Shown here in pieces: positions 43,555 to 53,937 of a stretch of DNA of 64,000 nt; position 1 is the first letter of the stretch, and each line of letters opens with the position of its first letter. The notes under the pieces were generated by a model that did not search any database, was not told the DNA's origin, and was given only the letters and a program-made list of their open reading frames with translations. The position numbers and the translations under genes are program-made. The stretch is from NCBI GenBank assembly GCA_047967505.1, contig CM106540.1; one strand, 5' to 3'. The stretch is from Dipteris shenzhenensis. Lineage: Eukaryota > Polypodiophyta > Polypodiopsida > Gleicheniales.

Positions 43555-43817
43555 ATAATTGCAAGAGAAGGGTGCAAGAAATCTCTTGAATATTTTTCTT
43601 ATGGAGTAGATCAAGGTCTAACTATGGATATAAATAAAAGACTAAAATAAGCATATGGAAAAACCTAACCATTTTGCTTAAGAGTTTGGAAGAGTTTATA
43701 AGTATTATGTTGATTAATTATGCAAGTAGGAATTGTTGGCGGTGGTGGACTTCCCCTGTCGATGGAGCTAAGTGGAGCATGGTTTTTTGGCTCTGCTGGT
43801 ACCGTGCTATAGGACTC

Positions 43818-44022
43818 GTGGCATTGGTGGGATTTAATCCCATCAGCATTAATGTGGCCCTAATGGCCTTGGATATATTGTCTTGATTACCCCTCTCTCT
43901 CTCTCATCCCTTCTAGGACCTTTTCGGGTGAGACAGAGGGGTGTGGGCTAGGAGGCAGGGGATTGGGACCCCCTGCAGTCGGCGATGTCACTGGGACCTA
44001 TGGCAGCCATGCATGCTACCCA
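43818..44022. repeat. Dispersed direct repeat, copy 1 (~200 bp)
   Basis: GTGGCATTGGTGGGATTTAATCCCAT...GGCAGCCATGCATGCTACC. A diverged copy in the same orientation is at 44448-44640. The pair could be old LTRs of a small non-autonomous element or a segmental duplication. Confidence 0.65.
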
Positions 44023-44447
44023 CATGGTATCAGATTAGGTGTTCCCTATTGCCACAGGACTGTGGGGATTTTTGTGTGGCCATCGCCTGAGCGACACATG
44101 GCTATTGCGCAACTATGGCACTGACTCTTGCATTTCGTGTGGTGACTTTGAAGTGTGACTCCATTTGTGTGTGTCAGCACAACAGAAGCAGCTCTTGTTG
44201 ACTCCCTGACATGTGTATTCCCTCGTGTGGCCTTTGGCCAACATGCTACCCATGCGGCATTTGGTGGTGGCCTGCATTTGATTAGCCCGGCCTTGTGTGG
44301 TTTAGTCTTTGTTAGGTTTGACCAATTGGTCACGTCTGTTTGCACTACGGTTTGTCAACAATGGGGTGTTGGAGGTGGTGCCCTTCAACTCTTGATTGAC
44401 TTAAGGCGAGCATGGTTTATTAGGGTGGCTGTCGCCCTACAAGACAT

Positions 44448-44640
44448 GTGGCATTGGTGGGAGTTAGTCCCATAAGCAATAATGTGGCCCTGGTATCCTT
44501 GGATATATTATCTTGATTTCCCCCCTCTCTCTCATCCATCCCAAGACGTTTTGGGGAAAGAAAGGTATACGTGGCTAGGATTTGGGATCTCCTACACTCA
44601 ACGGTGTCCTTGGGATAGATGGTAGCCATGCAAGCTGTTA
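44448..44640. repeat. Dispersed direct repeat, copy 2 (~190 bp)
   Basis: GTGGCATTGGTGGGAGTTAGTCCCAT...GGTAGCCATGCAAGC, clearly related to 43818-44022 with many substitutions. The 425 bp between the copies has no recognisable coding content. Confidence 0.65.
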
Positions 44641-44862
44641 ATAGGCATGACTAAAGAATTGATCCTACCAATTGAAAGCAATCCAAGTAAGTTTGCCTTC
44701 TTAAAACGTTTCACTAAACACATGTACACAACCCAAAAAAACACATTAAAAAAAGTTACTTTATACTATTCAAAAAGACTACCATGTGGCATTTCAATCA
44801 TCATTGAAATGCCATGTAAGAAGTTTTTTTCCAGGAGTCAAGTTTTTTTCAATTGTAGAAAT

Positions 44863-44867
<5 letters not shown>

Positions 44868-44904
<37 letters not shown>
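44868..44904. repeat. (GA)n microsatellite
   Basis: About 18 GA units. Confidence 0.9.
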
Positions 44905-44908
<4 letters not shown>

Positions 44909-45010
44909 TGTGTGCATGTACATACACACACATATTTAAATGATCTTGCATCATCATTCCCATACATGCATCTAAAACTTTGTATCTTGAAATAAAATTT
45001 TATTTTTTTT

Positions 45011-45429
45011 CCAAATCTCAAATCTGAGCATGCAATGAGAAAGATCTTGAAATTATGAGTAATTTTCCTTTTTGGACCGCCTCAATCCAAGTTATGCATT
45101 AAAAGTTATGACGAGGTTATGACCCTTCAAAGTTTTGGCTCTATATAGGTGAAGAGTGCCAAAAAAAAAAGGGACACGTGGCATTTCGGCCACCGAGGTG
45201 CCATCTTGCATCAAATTAGACACTCGTTTAATTTGATGCCATGTGGCACTTCGGTGGCCAAAATGCTACGTGGCCGTTTTTTTCCCGGGGGGGAACTCTT
45301 CACCTATATAGAGCCAAAACTTTGAAGGGCCATAACTTTTGATGCATAACTCGGATTGTGGCAGTCTAGAAAGGATAATTACTTAAAATTTTGAGATATT
45401 TCTTGTCGCATGCTCGATTTGAGATTTGG
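45011..45429. repeat. Large foldback hairpin (~205-bp arms, short loop)
   Basis: The two halves are inverted complements almost end to end: outer ends CCAAATCTCAAATC and GATTTGAGATTTGG, middle blocks such as CTCTATATAGGTGAAGAGT / ACTCTTCACCTATATAGAG, and inner ends CATCAAATTA / TTAATTTGATG around a ~9-bp loop (GACACTCGT). No coding content. The shape fits a foldback transposable element or hairpin MITE. If transcribed it would give long double-stranded RNA. Confidence 0.9.
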
Positions 45430-45890
45430 AAACAAATAATAGGTCCTTTTGCTCTTCCCTACAAGCTCCTTGCTCTAATTTTGCAGGAGACCCTTAACCC
45501 TGGGAAGATGCCTTTTCTTCATGTTGAGTTGAACCTCCCCCACTCCTATCCTTCATCCTTAGCTCCCTAACCCTAGTAACCCTAGTCCCCTCCTCCACCA
45601 CACACGATTTCTCCTTCTTCCTAATAATCTTCTATCCCCCCTCATCTTTTTCCACCACCTAGCTCTTTTAACCCCAAAGTGCATCTGAGGTAGCGGATGT
45701 TGGAATGATAAGAACCCACCCCAAAGCAGATGCCAACACCTCCAAGGAGCTACCCATCCATGTACGGACTCCTAGAAGTCCACCTAGACTGGGACATCTA
45801 TGGATACAAATTTATCAACACTAAAGTTTAGACCCCCCGGTATAGACAGAACAACCGGTCCATAGAACATGAAAGCCCTACCGAGCAGAT
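45430..45890. other. No supported gene
   Basis: C-rich on the plus strand in 45520-45650. No coding region recognised. Confidence 0.4.
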
Positions 45891-45892
45891 TA

Positions 45893-46432
45893 TCAAGAAC
45901 CCTCTCTGAAGTTATCCAAAAAATTTACCACAGAGCAATCCATTGTAGTGTCACACTCATACACAAAAAACTCTTGCAACTCAACCATTGATGGAACACT
46001 TCTAGTGAAAAATAGATATACACCTCCATTAACTAGTTTCTCAAGCTTTAGCTTATTAACCACATCAAATTGAAGATGGCATACTACAATATGCCTCCTA
46101 CCATTCTCCCTGAGCACTTTCCTTGTTGGCTTGTTCTCCCTCCTAGCCACATCCTGATAAATTCTTCTTGCTGCTTGTTGGCATTCATTGTGCATGTATG
46201 AGTTTGCCAACCTTGTTGCAAAATAGTTTGACGATTTGCTTACTGGAAGCACATTGAGGTAATTTGATTTGTAGATGGATGTGCATATTCGTATTATTGG
46301 TGTTGAAACATGTTTTGCAACCATAGCAGCGAACTCTTGTGCTAAGTATACTTTTGAATCCGCTCTTACTTTTATTTGCTTCATTGGATCAGCTCTAAGG
46401 ACGTGTCTAAAATGATCTTTATCCCTGGGCAT
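45893..46432 (-). CDS. Unknown open frame (179 codons)
   Basis: An uninterrupted frame. The amino acid composition looks coding-like, with 'QQAARRIYQDVARRENKPTRKV' (basic, helix-like) and 'GGVYLFFTRSVPSMVELQEFF'. No family recognised. No clear splice sites or promoter were seen. It may be an exon of a decayed gene or element. Confidence 0.35.
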   Translation of the reverse strand: MPRDKDHFRHVLRADPMKQIKVRADSKVYLAQEFAAMVAKHVSTPIIRICTSIYKSNYLNVLPVSKSSNYFATRLANSYMHNECQQAARRIYQDVARRENKPTRKVLRENGRRHIVVCHLQFDVVNKLKLEKLVNGGVYLFFTRSVPSMVELQEFFVYECDTTMDCSVVNFLDNFREGS

Positions 46433-47143
46433 CTCAAGGGTTTTGTATCTTTGAACCTTGCATGACTAGACTTGATTTGACTATTAAGATGGTCAAAGGC
46501 ACATTTTTTGGCTTGAGAGATGCAATCATGATGAGGGCGAGTAGGAGCCGATGGTTCTTCAGTATTCAGATGACAAAACTATATTCTCTTTATGAAGACC
46601 TTCCAACCTACCTAAATCGGCTAAAATGGCTTACATGCATTGATTCTAACGTCAAATCAATAACCAATCCCTAGAGATGCGCTTGCTTGACCCGGTGGCC
46701 TTAGATGAGGCAACATTTTGGTACATACTGTTGTATTGATCAATCACCGATGGTTGAGCTCGACGAATGATCTTACAGGTTTGACATGCTCATTGAACAT
46801 GCCCAACCCTGACCTACAACCTTCATACATGCAATTGTCACACCCATCGAAGGGGTTGTGTATCTTTATTTCATGACATGGATGTATTTATATCATTTTA
46901 AATTTGTTATTGATTAAAATTTTTAGACAAAGTGCAGAGTGAAAAACTAATTAGGTTTGTATTCATTAGCATTTCTCTTTTGTGAATTCATGCTCTTTGT
47001 TTTGTATTCATTAGTGTTAAGGTTCGAATTACTGGTTATATACTAGTGTTTCATGTACAAGTGATTCATAGTCTTTAATTTTTATTTCTTTTCAAAACTT
47101 GTGTGTAATCGTATAATGGCAACAAATGAAATGAACATTTGCA

Positions 47144-47352
47144 GGGGAAGTCTATGAGGAGTGGGAGAAGGATTTGGTACTTCAAGTGGGTAGAAGAGTC
47201 CATCCTGCCACATGCATCATCAACTCCTCTTTTTTTTACTGGTGTAAGAAGGCCTCCAAAAAAGAATTTGTTCAAAAATGCACCCATCAAGAAAACCTAG
47301 AAAAGATCACTCCAAAAGGCATTGAAGGTGTCGCTGAGCAAGGGTATGTTGA
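47144..47352 (+). other. Weak exon candidate
   Basis: After AACATTTGCAG a frame is open with 'EVYEEWEKDLVLQVGRRVHPATC' and 'KKEFVQKCTHQENLEKI', then runs on to a stop near 47411. No partner exon or family recognised. Kept only as a lead. Confidence 0.2.
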
Positions 47353-47689
47353 AGGTGAGGTTTTCTTTTCCTTCATTTTTAAAAAGATGGGGTGTGTATG
47401 CACTTGTAAGTGATTGATGTTTGTCCAATGGCAAAGGTTTTGCACCCGGGTACATCCCAACATGTAAGTCTCAAGAGCACTATAAGCGTCTACGTTGAAT
47501 GTTCAAAGCAAAACAAAAAGCATAACAAACACAAAGACAAAGAAACTCATGCAACTTAGAGCAGATCGACCACCATTACTCCTTCTTAATCATTAAACAC
47601 TTTGTATGATTTTTAAAGCATAGATTTGTTGATGCATTGGGGCCATTAAGGCTTGCATAAGTTACAAATAGATAAAGTTACCCATATGC

Positions 47690-48860
47690 AATATATACCT
47701 TGAACCTCACAAAAAATGACTAACCCAATGATGCATTGGTCCCCTTAGCAAGTGGATGTATAGGCCCCACAAAATCAATCTCACATTTTTCAAGTGATGG
47801 TTGTCCTGTCATGGGGTTGAAATCCTTGTGTTGGGGCTCAATCATTCTTTGGCATACACCACGTCTTTAGATAGTCAGGTGCCCAAAGTGTTGGCTATCA
47901 ATATCCTGCCAAGAGGATTTTACTTGTTGTGGCCTCATCACAAATTGTCCTCGTGCTATGCCTTCGTGAGCATCTTGTATGTTAGCATGATCTCCTGGCG
48001 ACATAATACATCTTCTTAGGACAATGCATCATACTATGGAACTTCTTAAAATATGATCTCTACCCATTTTAGTTGATCTGTAATCAATTGCTAGGGGGCA
48101 ACTTTTAGACCCAGTTTTTTTGTATCCACTAGTCTTAGTCTAGGAGGTGGTCTTCTCATTAAATAAGCAATGACATATGCACGTCATTTGGATAAAATAC
48201 CTATTTTGAACAATGATGTATCTGGCAAGTCATCTTCTACTCCATCTAGCTCTTCTCATGTCATCAACCATGACAGGTGTCTGCTATGTAGTGTGAGCTC
48301 CCTTTTGTACCACTATTTCAAAGTTGGATTCTTGTAGTAGTACAAAATTGTGGTACGTGGTCAATATAAATAGATACAACATGGCTTGATGAGAATCAAG
48401 GTAAAATACAAAGTCAATGGACAATAGATAATATCTTAGTTTCCACATAGTGTAGACTATTGCTAGGTCTTCTCTTTCTATGGTAATGTAACTCACCTCT
48501 ACGTCATTTAGTTGCCTTCTAGAAGTATGTTGGGTAGTCCTTTTTGTATCTCCTGGGTTGACATAATACAATTCCTATTGCATATTTGGAACCATCAATA
48601 CATAGATGGAACTCAATGCATGTATTTGGATTCATTAGCAAAGGGGTTGTGATAAATGTATATGTGATGAATTTTACCAATAGCTTGTACAGGGGTCTTG
48701 CAATCATGGTGTCGCTAAGGATGAATATTTTATATATCCTGCATGCCCCATGAATACTCGTACATCCTTATCATTATGTGGGTCTCCTTGAGCACATTAA
48801 TTTTGTCCATGTCAATAGCAATCCCATGTCTTGACACTAGGTCCCAAGAAAACTCCATGT
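47690..48860 (-). pseudogene. Ty3/gypsy pol remnant (RT end, RNase H, integrase pieces)
   Basis: Minus-strand translation gives 'IARPLYKLLVKF' (end of RT, 48707 region), 'FHLCIDGSKYAIGIVLCQPR', 'RQLNDVEVSYITIEREDLAIVY' and 'WKLRYYLLSIDFVFYLD' (RNase H blocks), then 'MTGQPSLEKCEIDFVGPIHPL' (integrase) near 47740-47810. Order RT-RNase H-integrase defines Ty3/gypsy. Frames are broken and no LTRs were found. Confidence 0.8.
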
Positions 48861-49587
48861 GTGATAAAGAATTGAAATGGAATTTTACAAACTTGGTGTC
48901 TAAACTAACCTACACATTTTGAACTTGCATTTAAGATCAAAACATCACACAACTGACATTCAAAATGAGACAATAAAGCTATTGCAAATGCTATAATGCC
49001 CATGAAGCATGCATCTTGGACTATATAGGATATTTGAAATATTTTAAAAACTTAAATATTATTCTATACATATATGGGACCAATTGTTTCTTTAAAAGTG
49101 CACTATTTGAGCTTCCCACAAACCAAAGGATGCAACCAATTGAGAACTGTGCTACAATTATATGCAGACATATGAGGGTAGACTCAATAACTTTTTCTAA
49201 TTTGGTTGGAAAGGCCAACTTTTTAAAAAAATGCACTCCACACTTATGGAGCTAATATATGGTGTTTTTATGAATTTGACATATGTAGCTGATCACAGAC
49301 AATGGGTGAGAACACTAGTTGTGCACTCGATTGGCACTTGTACATGTATGGAAAGAGCCATGGACATAGAGGTGATTTTAACATGGATTTTTACTTGCAC
49401 AAGCAGAGTGGTGATATTAGGAGCATGGTTGGAAGTGATGTAAAAAAATTTTTTTGGCAAGGATAAGGTCTCGATGGAACATGCATGTATAAGATATAGA
49501 GGTTGCATCTAGCTAAGTCTAAAAAGGTGGACGAAAAAAGGAAAGGTGAGAGATGCATGCATGCTTGGCATGATTGACAATCAATAG
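48861..49587. other. No supported gene
   Basis: AT-rich. Short frames only. Confidence 0.4.
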
Positions 49588-49596
49588 AGAGACTAT

Positions 49597-49764
49597 CATG
49601 GATGACTTTTTCAACTTAGTTTCGTTAAGAAGATAAAATTTTATATTGGCATCGAAAGTTCGTGTGCCCTAATAAAAATAAATGTTTGAAACATTTGCCA
49701 GGATTTGAAACTTTTATGCAAAAAGATATAAAGATTCACCACGATTTACATTTTTCCTTCAAGA
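49597..49764. mobile_element. MITE copy 2, left half (split by Copia-5)
   Basis: CATGGATGACTTTTTCAACTTAGTTTCG... aligns with the left half of the MITE at 37302-37606. The other half is at 55566-55691. The flanking duplication is AGAGACTAT (49588-49596) versus GGAGACTAT (55692-55700), one mismatch in nine. Confidence 0.85.
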
Positions 49765-49934
49765 TGAGAGTGCTCTCAACGGAAGCAAGAACGGAAGAAG
49801 GAGAGAGAGAGACAAAGAGCCACACAAGTTTGGTGGGTGCAGAACCACCCTAATCTTCTTTTTCATTCATTTATATATGTGTTTGAGTATTGTACATAAC
49901 CGGGGTTAAGGCACAGTGACCTTTAACCCCCACA
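49765..49934 (-). repeat. 3' LTR of Copia-5
   Basis: 170 bp, TGAGAGTGCTCTCAACGG...CCCCCACA. It is short for an LTR and carries a GAGAGAGAGA run and a TATATATG motif. Confidence 0.95.
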
Positions 49935-49987
49935 ACCTCCCACTTAAAGGACAATGTGCCTTTAAGGGAGAACAACCAGTGAGCGTA

Positions 49988-52378
49988 CTATCCAATGCCC
50001 ATCAATACATGACAATACTCAAACTGCTGACTAGGTAGACTCTTCGTCAGCATATCTGCAGGGTTATCATTTGTATGAACCTTGACAAGCTCTATGCGCT
50101 TGTCCTCAAGTACCTCCCTGATGAAATGGTACCTGACCTCAATGTGTATGGTCTTTGCATGAAAGACCGGATTTCGTGCTAGCTGAATAGCACTCATGGA
50201 ATCACTATGCAATGTCAGTACACTTGTATGAATCCCCAAATCTCCCACTAGCCGATCAAGCCATATAGCCTCCTTGCAACCCTCTATGGCTGCAACATAC
50301 TCAGCCTCTGTGGTAGACAAAGCCACGCACTTCTGTGCACGAGATATCCACGACACTGCACCACCTGCAAAGGTGAACACATAACCAGAAGTGGATCTCC
50401 TACTATCCACATGCCCTGCATAGTCTGAATCTGTGTACCCAAGTACACGCATGTCTCCTTTACCAAAGCAGATGCACATCTCCTTGGTACCCTTCATGTA
50501 CCTCATGATGCACTTAACTGCCTCCCAATGCCTCTTTCCTGGATTAGCCATATACCGGCTAACAACTCCCACTGCAAATGCAATGTCTGGTCTAGTAGCT
50601 ATCATAGCATACATAAGACTCCCAACCGCTGATGCATAAGGAACCTTGGCCATCGTGTCCCTTTCCTCACCTGATTTGGGACTATTTGTATGACTCAGTT
50701 TCACATATGGAGGTAATGGAGTACTCACTGCCTTCCCCCCCTCCATATTGAAATGCTGTAATACTTTTGTAACACTCTCTTTTTGTGAAAGCCAAAGGAG
50801 TTTCCTACTCCGATCACGCGTGATGCGCATACCAAGAATATGACCTGCAAGTCCCAAATCCTTCATATCAAAGGCCTCATGCAACTTGGCCTTTAATGCA
50901 TCTAGCTCATAAGTATTCTTGCTAGCCAATAGCATATCATCCACATATAGTGCCAGGATTATCAAGCTACTATCCTGAGCCCTTTTAGTGTAGAGGCAGT
51001 GATCAATTTCACTCCTTCTAAAACCCTGGGACCGAATGAAAGCATCAAACTTCTGATACCATTCTCTAGGTGCTTGCTTAAGACCATAGAGACTCTTTTT
51101 CAGCTTGCAAACTAAATGCTCTTTGCCCTTTTCTTCAAAGCCTTCCGGCTGCACCATGTAAATTTCCTCATGCAAATCCCCATGCAAGAAAGCTGTCTTG
51201 ACATCCATCTGCATAAGCTCCATATCCTCTGATTCCACTAGTCCAAGCATGCATCTAAGTGTGGTCATCTTCACAACCGGAGAGAATATCTCATCAAAGT
51301 CCACACCCTTCTCTTGCTTGAACCCTTTAGCAACCAAACGGGCCTTGTACCTAGGCACATCATCACCTGTGACCTTCATCTTGTAGACCCATTTACATGG
51401 CAATGCTTTCTTTCCATGTGGCAAAGAAACCAAGTCCCAAGTCTTATTCTTCATAAGTGAACTCATCTCTGATTGCATAGCATACTCCCACTTGCGTTGA
51501 TCCTCACGCATCATAGCCTCTCTATAGCAAGAAGGCTCCCCGCAATCAGTAAGCATCACATAGTCTACCCCTTGAACAAACCTATCAGGCGGTCTAGACA
51601 CTCTAGATGATCTTCTCAAGGGCATTTCAGCTTGCTGTCCCACTTGCATATCAGCCACATTTGGCTCATCATTTCCACCAATAGATGATCCATCATCTAC
51701 CCTTGATTGTATACCTGTGGGAGTACTTGGTGGCACCATTTCTTGCACATTTGGTGCATGGACAGCTTGCTGTCTATCAACATAGGCAGGTGGATTCACA
51801 TCCTGGAAAGTGATTCTCCTCATTTCCACATCCCTCATGGGTGCCTTATGCATCTTCTTCTCATTGAAGACCACATCATGGCTGCGTATGATCTTCTTTG
51901 CTTCTGGATCCCAGAGACGATAGCCCATCTCTCCACTTTCACCATAACCCAGAAAGATGCATTTCCTAGACTTAGGATCTAGCTTCTTTCGAAGCTCTTT
52001 TGGCACATGTGCATATGCCTCACACCCAAATATACGCAAATGAGAGTAAGAGGGCTTCTTTCCACTCCATGCCTCTTCAGGAATACCACCATCCAAACTC
52101 TTACTAGGTGATCTATTGATCACATGCACTGCAGTCTTCATTGCCTCAGCCCAAAAACCACCAGAAAGACTTGCATTGGAAAGCATGCATTGCAACCTTT
52201 CTTGAATGGTACGGTTCATCTTTTCTGCAACTGGATTTTGCTCTGGAGTACGAGGGGATGTAAGCTCCCTCTTAATCCCACGAGTATCACAGAAATGCTG
52301 AAAGTCATGAGAGAGATACTCTCCACCATTGTCAGTCCGTAGGCATTTAAGCGTTCTACCTGACTGATTCTCAACCAA
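49988..52378 (-). CDS. Copia-5 integrase (C-terminal part), RT and RNase H
   Basis: 796 open codons. Integrase keeps RTDNGGEYLS (second catalytic Asp) and NPVAEKMNRTI (catalytic Glu). The first catalytic Asp lies in 'TFIDDATR' just upstream beyond a TAG at 52391-52393, or in the deleted part. RT has MDVKTAFLHGDL, 'YGLKQAPREWYQ' and YVDDMLLA. RNase H has TDSDYAGHVDSRRSTSGY, STTEAEYVA, HSDSMSAIQL, 'HAKTIHIEVRYHFIREV' and DMLTKSLP. This part looks fully functional. Confidence 0.92.
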   Translation of the reverse strand: MVENQSGRTLKCLRTDNGGEYLSHDFQHFCDTRGIKRELTSPRTPEQNPVAEKMNRTIQERLQCMLSNASLSGGFWAEAMKTAVHVINRSPSKSLDGGIPEEAWSGKKPSYSHLRIFGCEAYAHVPKELRKKLDPKSRKCIFLGYGESGEMGYRLWDPEAKKIIRSHDVVFNEKKMHKAPMRDVEMRRITFQDVNPPAYVDRQQAVHAPNVQEMVPPSTPTGIQSRVDDGSSIGGNDEPNVADMQVGQQAEMPLRRSSRVSRPPDRFVQGVDYVMLTDCGEPSCYREAMMREDQRKWEYAMQSEMSSLMKNKTWDLVSLPHGKKALPCKWVYKMKVTGDDVPRYKARLVAKGFKQEKGVDFDEIFSPVVKMTTLRCMLGLVESEDMELMQMDVKTAFLHGDLHEEIYMVQPEGFEEKGKEHLVCKLKKSLYGLKQAPREWYQKFDAFIRSQGFRRSEIDHCLYTKRAQDSSLIILALYVDDMLLASKNTYELDALKAKLHEAFDMKDLGLAGHILGMRITRDRSRKLLWLSQKESVTKVLQHFNMEGGKAVSTPLPPYVKLSHTNSPKSGEERDTMAKVPYASAVGSLMYAMIATRPDIAFAVGVVSRYMANPGKRHWEAVKCIMRYMKGTKEMCICFGKGDMRVLGYTDSDYAGHVDSRRSTSGYVFTFAGGAVSWISRAQKCVALSTTEAEYVAAIEGCKEAIWLDRLVGDLGIHTSVLTLHSDSMSAIQLARNPVFHAKTIHIEVRYHFIREVLEDKRIELVKVHTNDNPADMLTKSLPSQQFEYCHVLMGIG

Positions 52379-52467
52379 GGCCAGCCATTTCTAAAATACC
52401 TGGAACACATCACTCTTCCGAGCTATAGCATAAGCCCACACTTTCCTAGTTGCATCATCAATGAATG

Positions 52468-53937
52468 TTACTGTTTCCCATAGAGACAATGCTCACAAAA
52501 TTCAAAATCAGAGAAACTCAAATGCGGTACATAACCCAAACGGCATAAGAGTTTCATTCCATTCTGGCTCATGTGCCCCAACCTGCAATGCCACAAAGAA
52601 GTGCTTGGCTGCTCGGTTATTGCAACAACATGATCAAATACCCCTGATACATGTAAGGGATACAAAGTCCCACACTTGGCACCCCTGGCCAAAAGCATAG
52701 AGCCCTTCTGAATTTTCCAACTCTGAAAGCCAAAAGTGGTGTGAAAACCAGAATCATCTAGCTGACCCACTGAAATAAGACTCTTGGTCAGCTTAGGCAC
52801 ATGTCTCACATGTTTCAAAACAAATGCAGACCCATTTGTAAAAGAAAACTTTATGTCACCTGCTCCCACTATGTCACATGCATAGTCATTTCCAAGATGC
52901 ATACAACCTGTCTTTCCACTGTCATAAGTGGAGAACCATTCCCTATGGGGAGTAACATGGAATGAAGCACCAAAATCCAAAATCCAATCCTGGGAATATG
53001 CATCATCTGAAGTGGTAAGCAACTCTGTAGATAAACTAGACATGAAGAGAATGTCATTGTCACCATCATGTGTGACTGCATTGATCTCCTCGATCTTCAC
53101 TTTTCCTTTGTCCTCCCTTGGACTCTCTTCCTTTTGATTTGCACCCCAATTTGCATTCTTTTTCTTATCCTTTTGCTCTCTTTTCATCTTGTAGCAATCC
53201 TTTTTCATATGGCCCTTCTTGCCACAATGGTAACACTCAATGTTCCATGCCCTGGATTTGCTATGAGACTTCCCTCTTTCTTGGGACTTCCCCCTAAACT
53301 GTGATCTGCCCCTTTGCACATTTAAGGCTGCATCTTGCTTGTTGCCATCCATAGACTTCCGTCTAATCTCCTCGGCCAACAAGCTACCCACAACATCATC
53401 AAATTTCAGTACTCCACCAGGTGCAGAGTTACTGACAGCTGTACGGAAGGTATCCCATGAGGATGGCAATGAACATAAGAGAAATATTGCCTTAGTCTCC
53501 GCATCAAAATTCATTTTCTGAGCCTGAAGCTGGCTGAAAATAATATTGAATTCATTCAAGTGAGAAGCAATGGAGACCCCTTCCTTCATCTGCAGCTCAA
53601 ACAACCTCTTCATGAGGTAAACTTTATTAGAGGCAGTTTCCTTCTCATAAGTGGCACACAGTTTCTTCCACAAATCTTCAGTAGTCTGCTCATTTACTAC
53701 TGTGAAATAAACTGACTCTGCAAGATGAAGTCTAATAGTAGACTTTGCTAATGCATCCAACTCATTCCAATCATCCTCAGACATATTTGCAGGCTTAGCT
53801 TCAATCCCTGCCAAGGGTTTAATCTGCTTCTTTTGAATAAGCACATCCCTTATTTGTTCTTTCCACAAAGAAAAGTTTATCCCATCAAACTTTTTAATGC
53901 TGAAAAACTCCTTTTCAGACGTGGAAGAGGATGCCAT
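52468..53937 (-). CDS. Copia-5 gag and protease, ending in a truncated integrase start
   Basis: 489 codons from MASSSTSEKEFFSIKKFDG. Gag 'NFSLWKEQIRDVLIQKK', zinc knuckle CYHCGKKGHMKKDC (complete CCHC), then Lys/Glu-rich linker. The protease reads WILDFGASFHVTPHREW, i.e. DFGAS in place of the usual DSGAS, keeping the Asp. The GAG-pre-integrase region WHCRLGHMSQNG ... CEHCLYGKQ is complete, then a stop at 52468 where the deletion joins the frame to 'VTFIDDATRKVWAYA' out of frame. By family comparison roughly 40 residues are missing. Confidence 0.9.
   Translation of the reverse strand: MASSSTSEKEFFSIKKFDGINFSLWKEQIRDVLIQKKQIKPLAGIEAKPANMSEDDWNELDALAKSTIRLHLAESVYFTVVNEQTTEDLWKKLCATYEKETASNKVYLMKRLFELQMKEGVSIASHLNEFNIIFSQLQAQKMNFDAETKAIFLLCSLPSSWDTFRTAVSNSAPGGVLKFDDVVGSLLAEEIRRKSMDGNKQDAALNVQRGRSQFRGKSQERGKSHSKSRAWNIECYHCGKKGHMKKDCYKMKREQKDKKKNANWGANQKEESPREDKGKVKIEEINAVTHDGDNDILFMSSLSTELLTTSDDAYSQDWILDFGASFHVTPHREWFSTYDSGKTGCMHLGNDYACDIVGAGDIKFSFTNGSAFVLKHVRHVPKLTKSLISVGQLDDSGFHTTFGFQSWKIQKGSMLLARGAKCGTLYPLHVSGVFDHVVAITEQPSTSLWHCRLGHMSQNGMKLLCRLGYVPHLSFSDFEFCEHCLYGKQ

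Noticed and set aside
42590-43650. Long Ser/Leu/Pro frames up to ~200 codons
   Set aside because: TC microsatellite artefacts in all frames.
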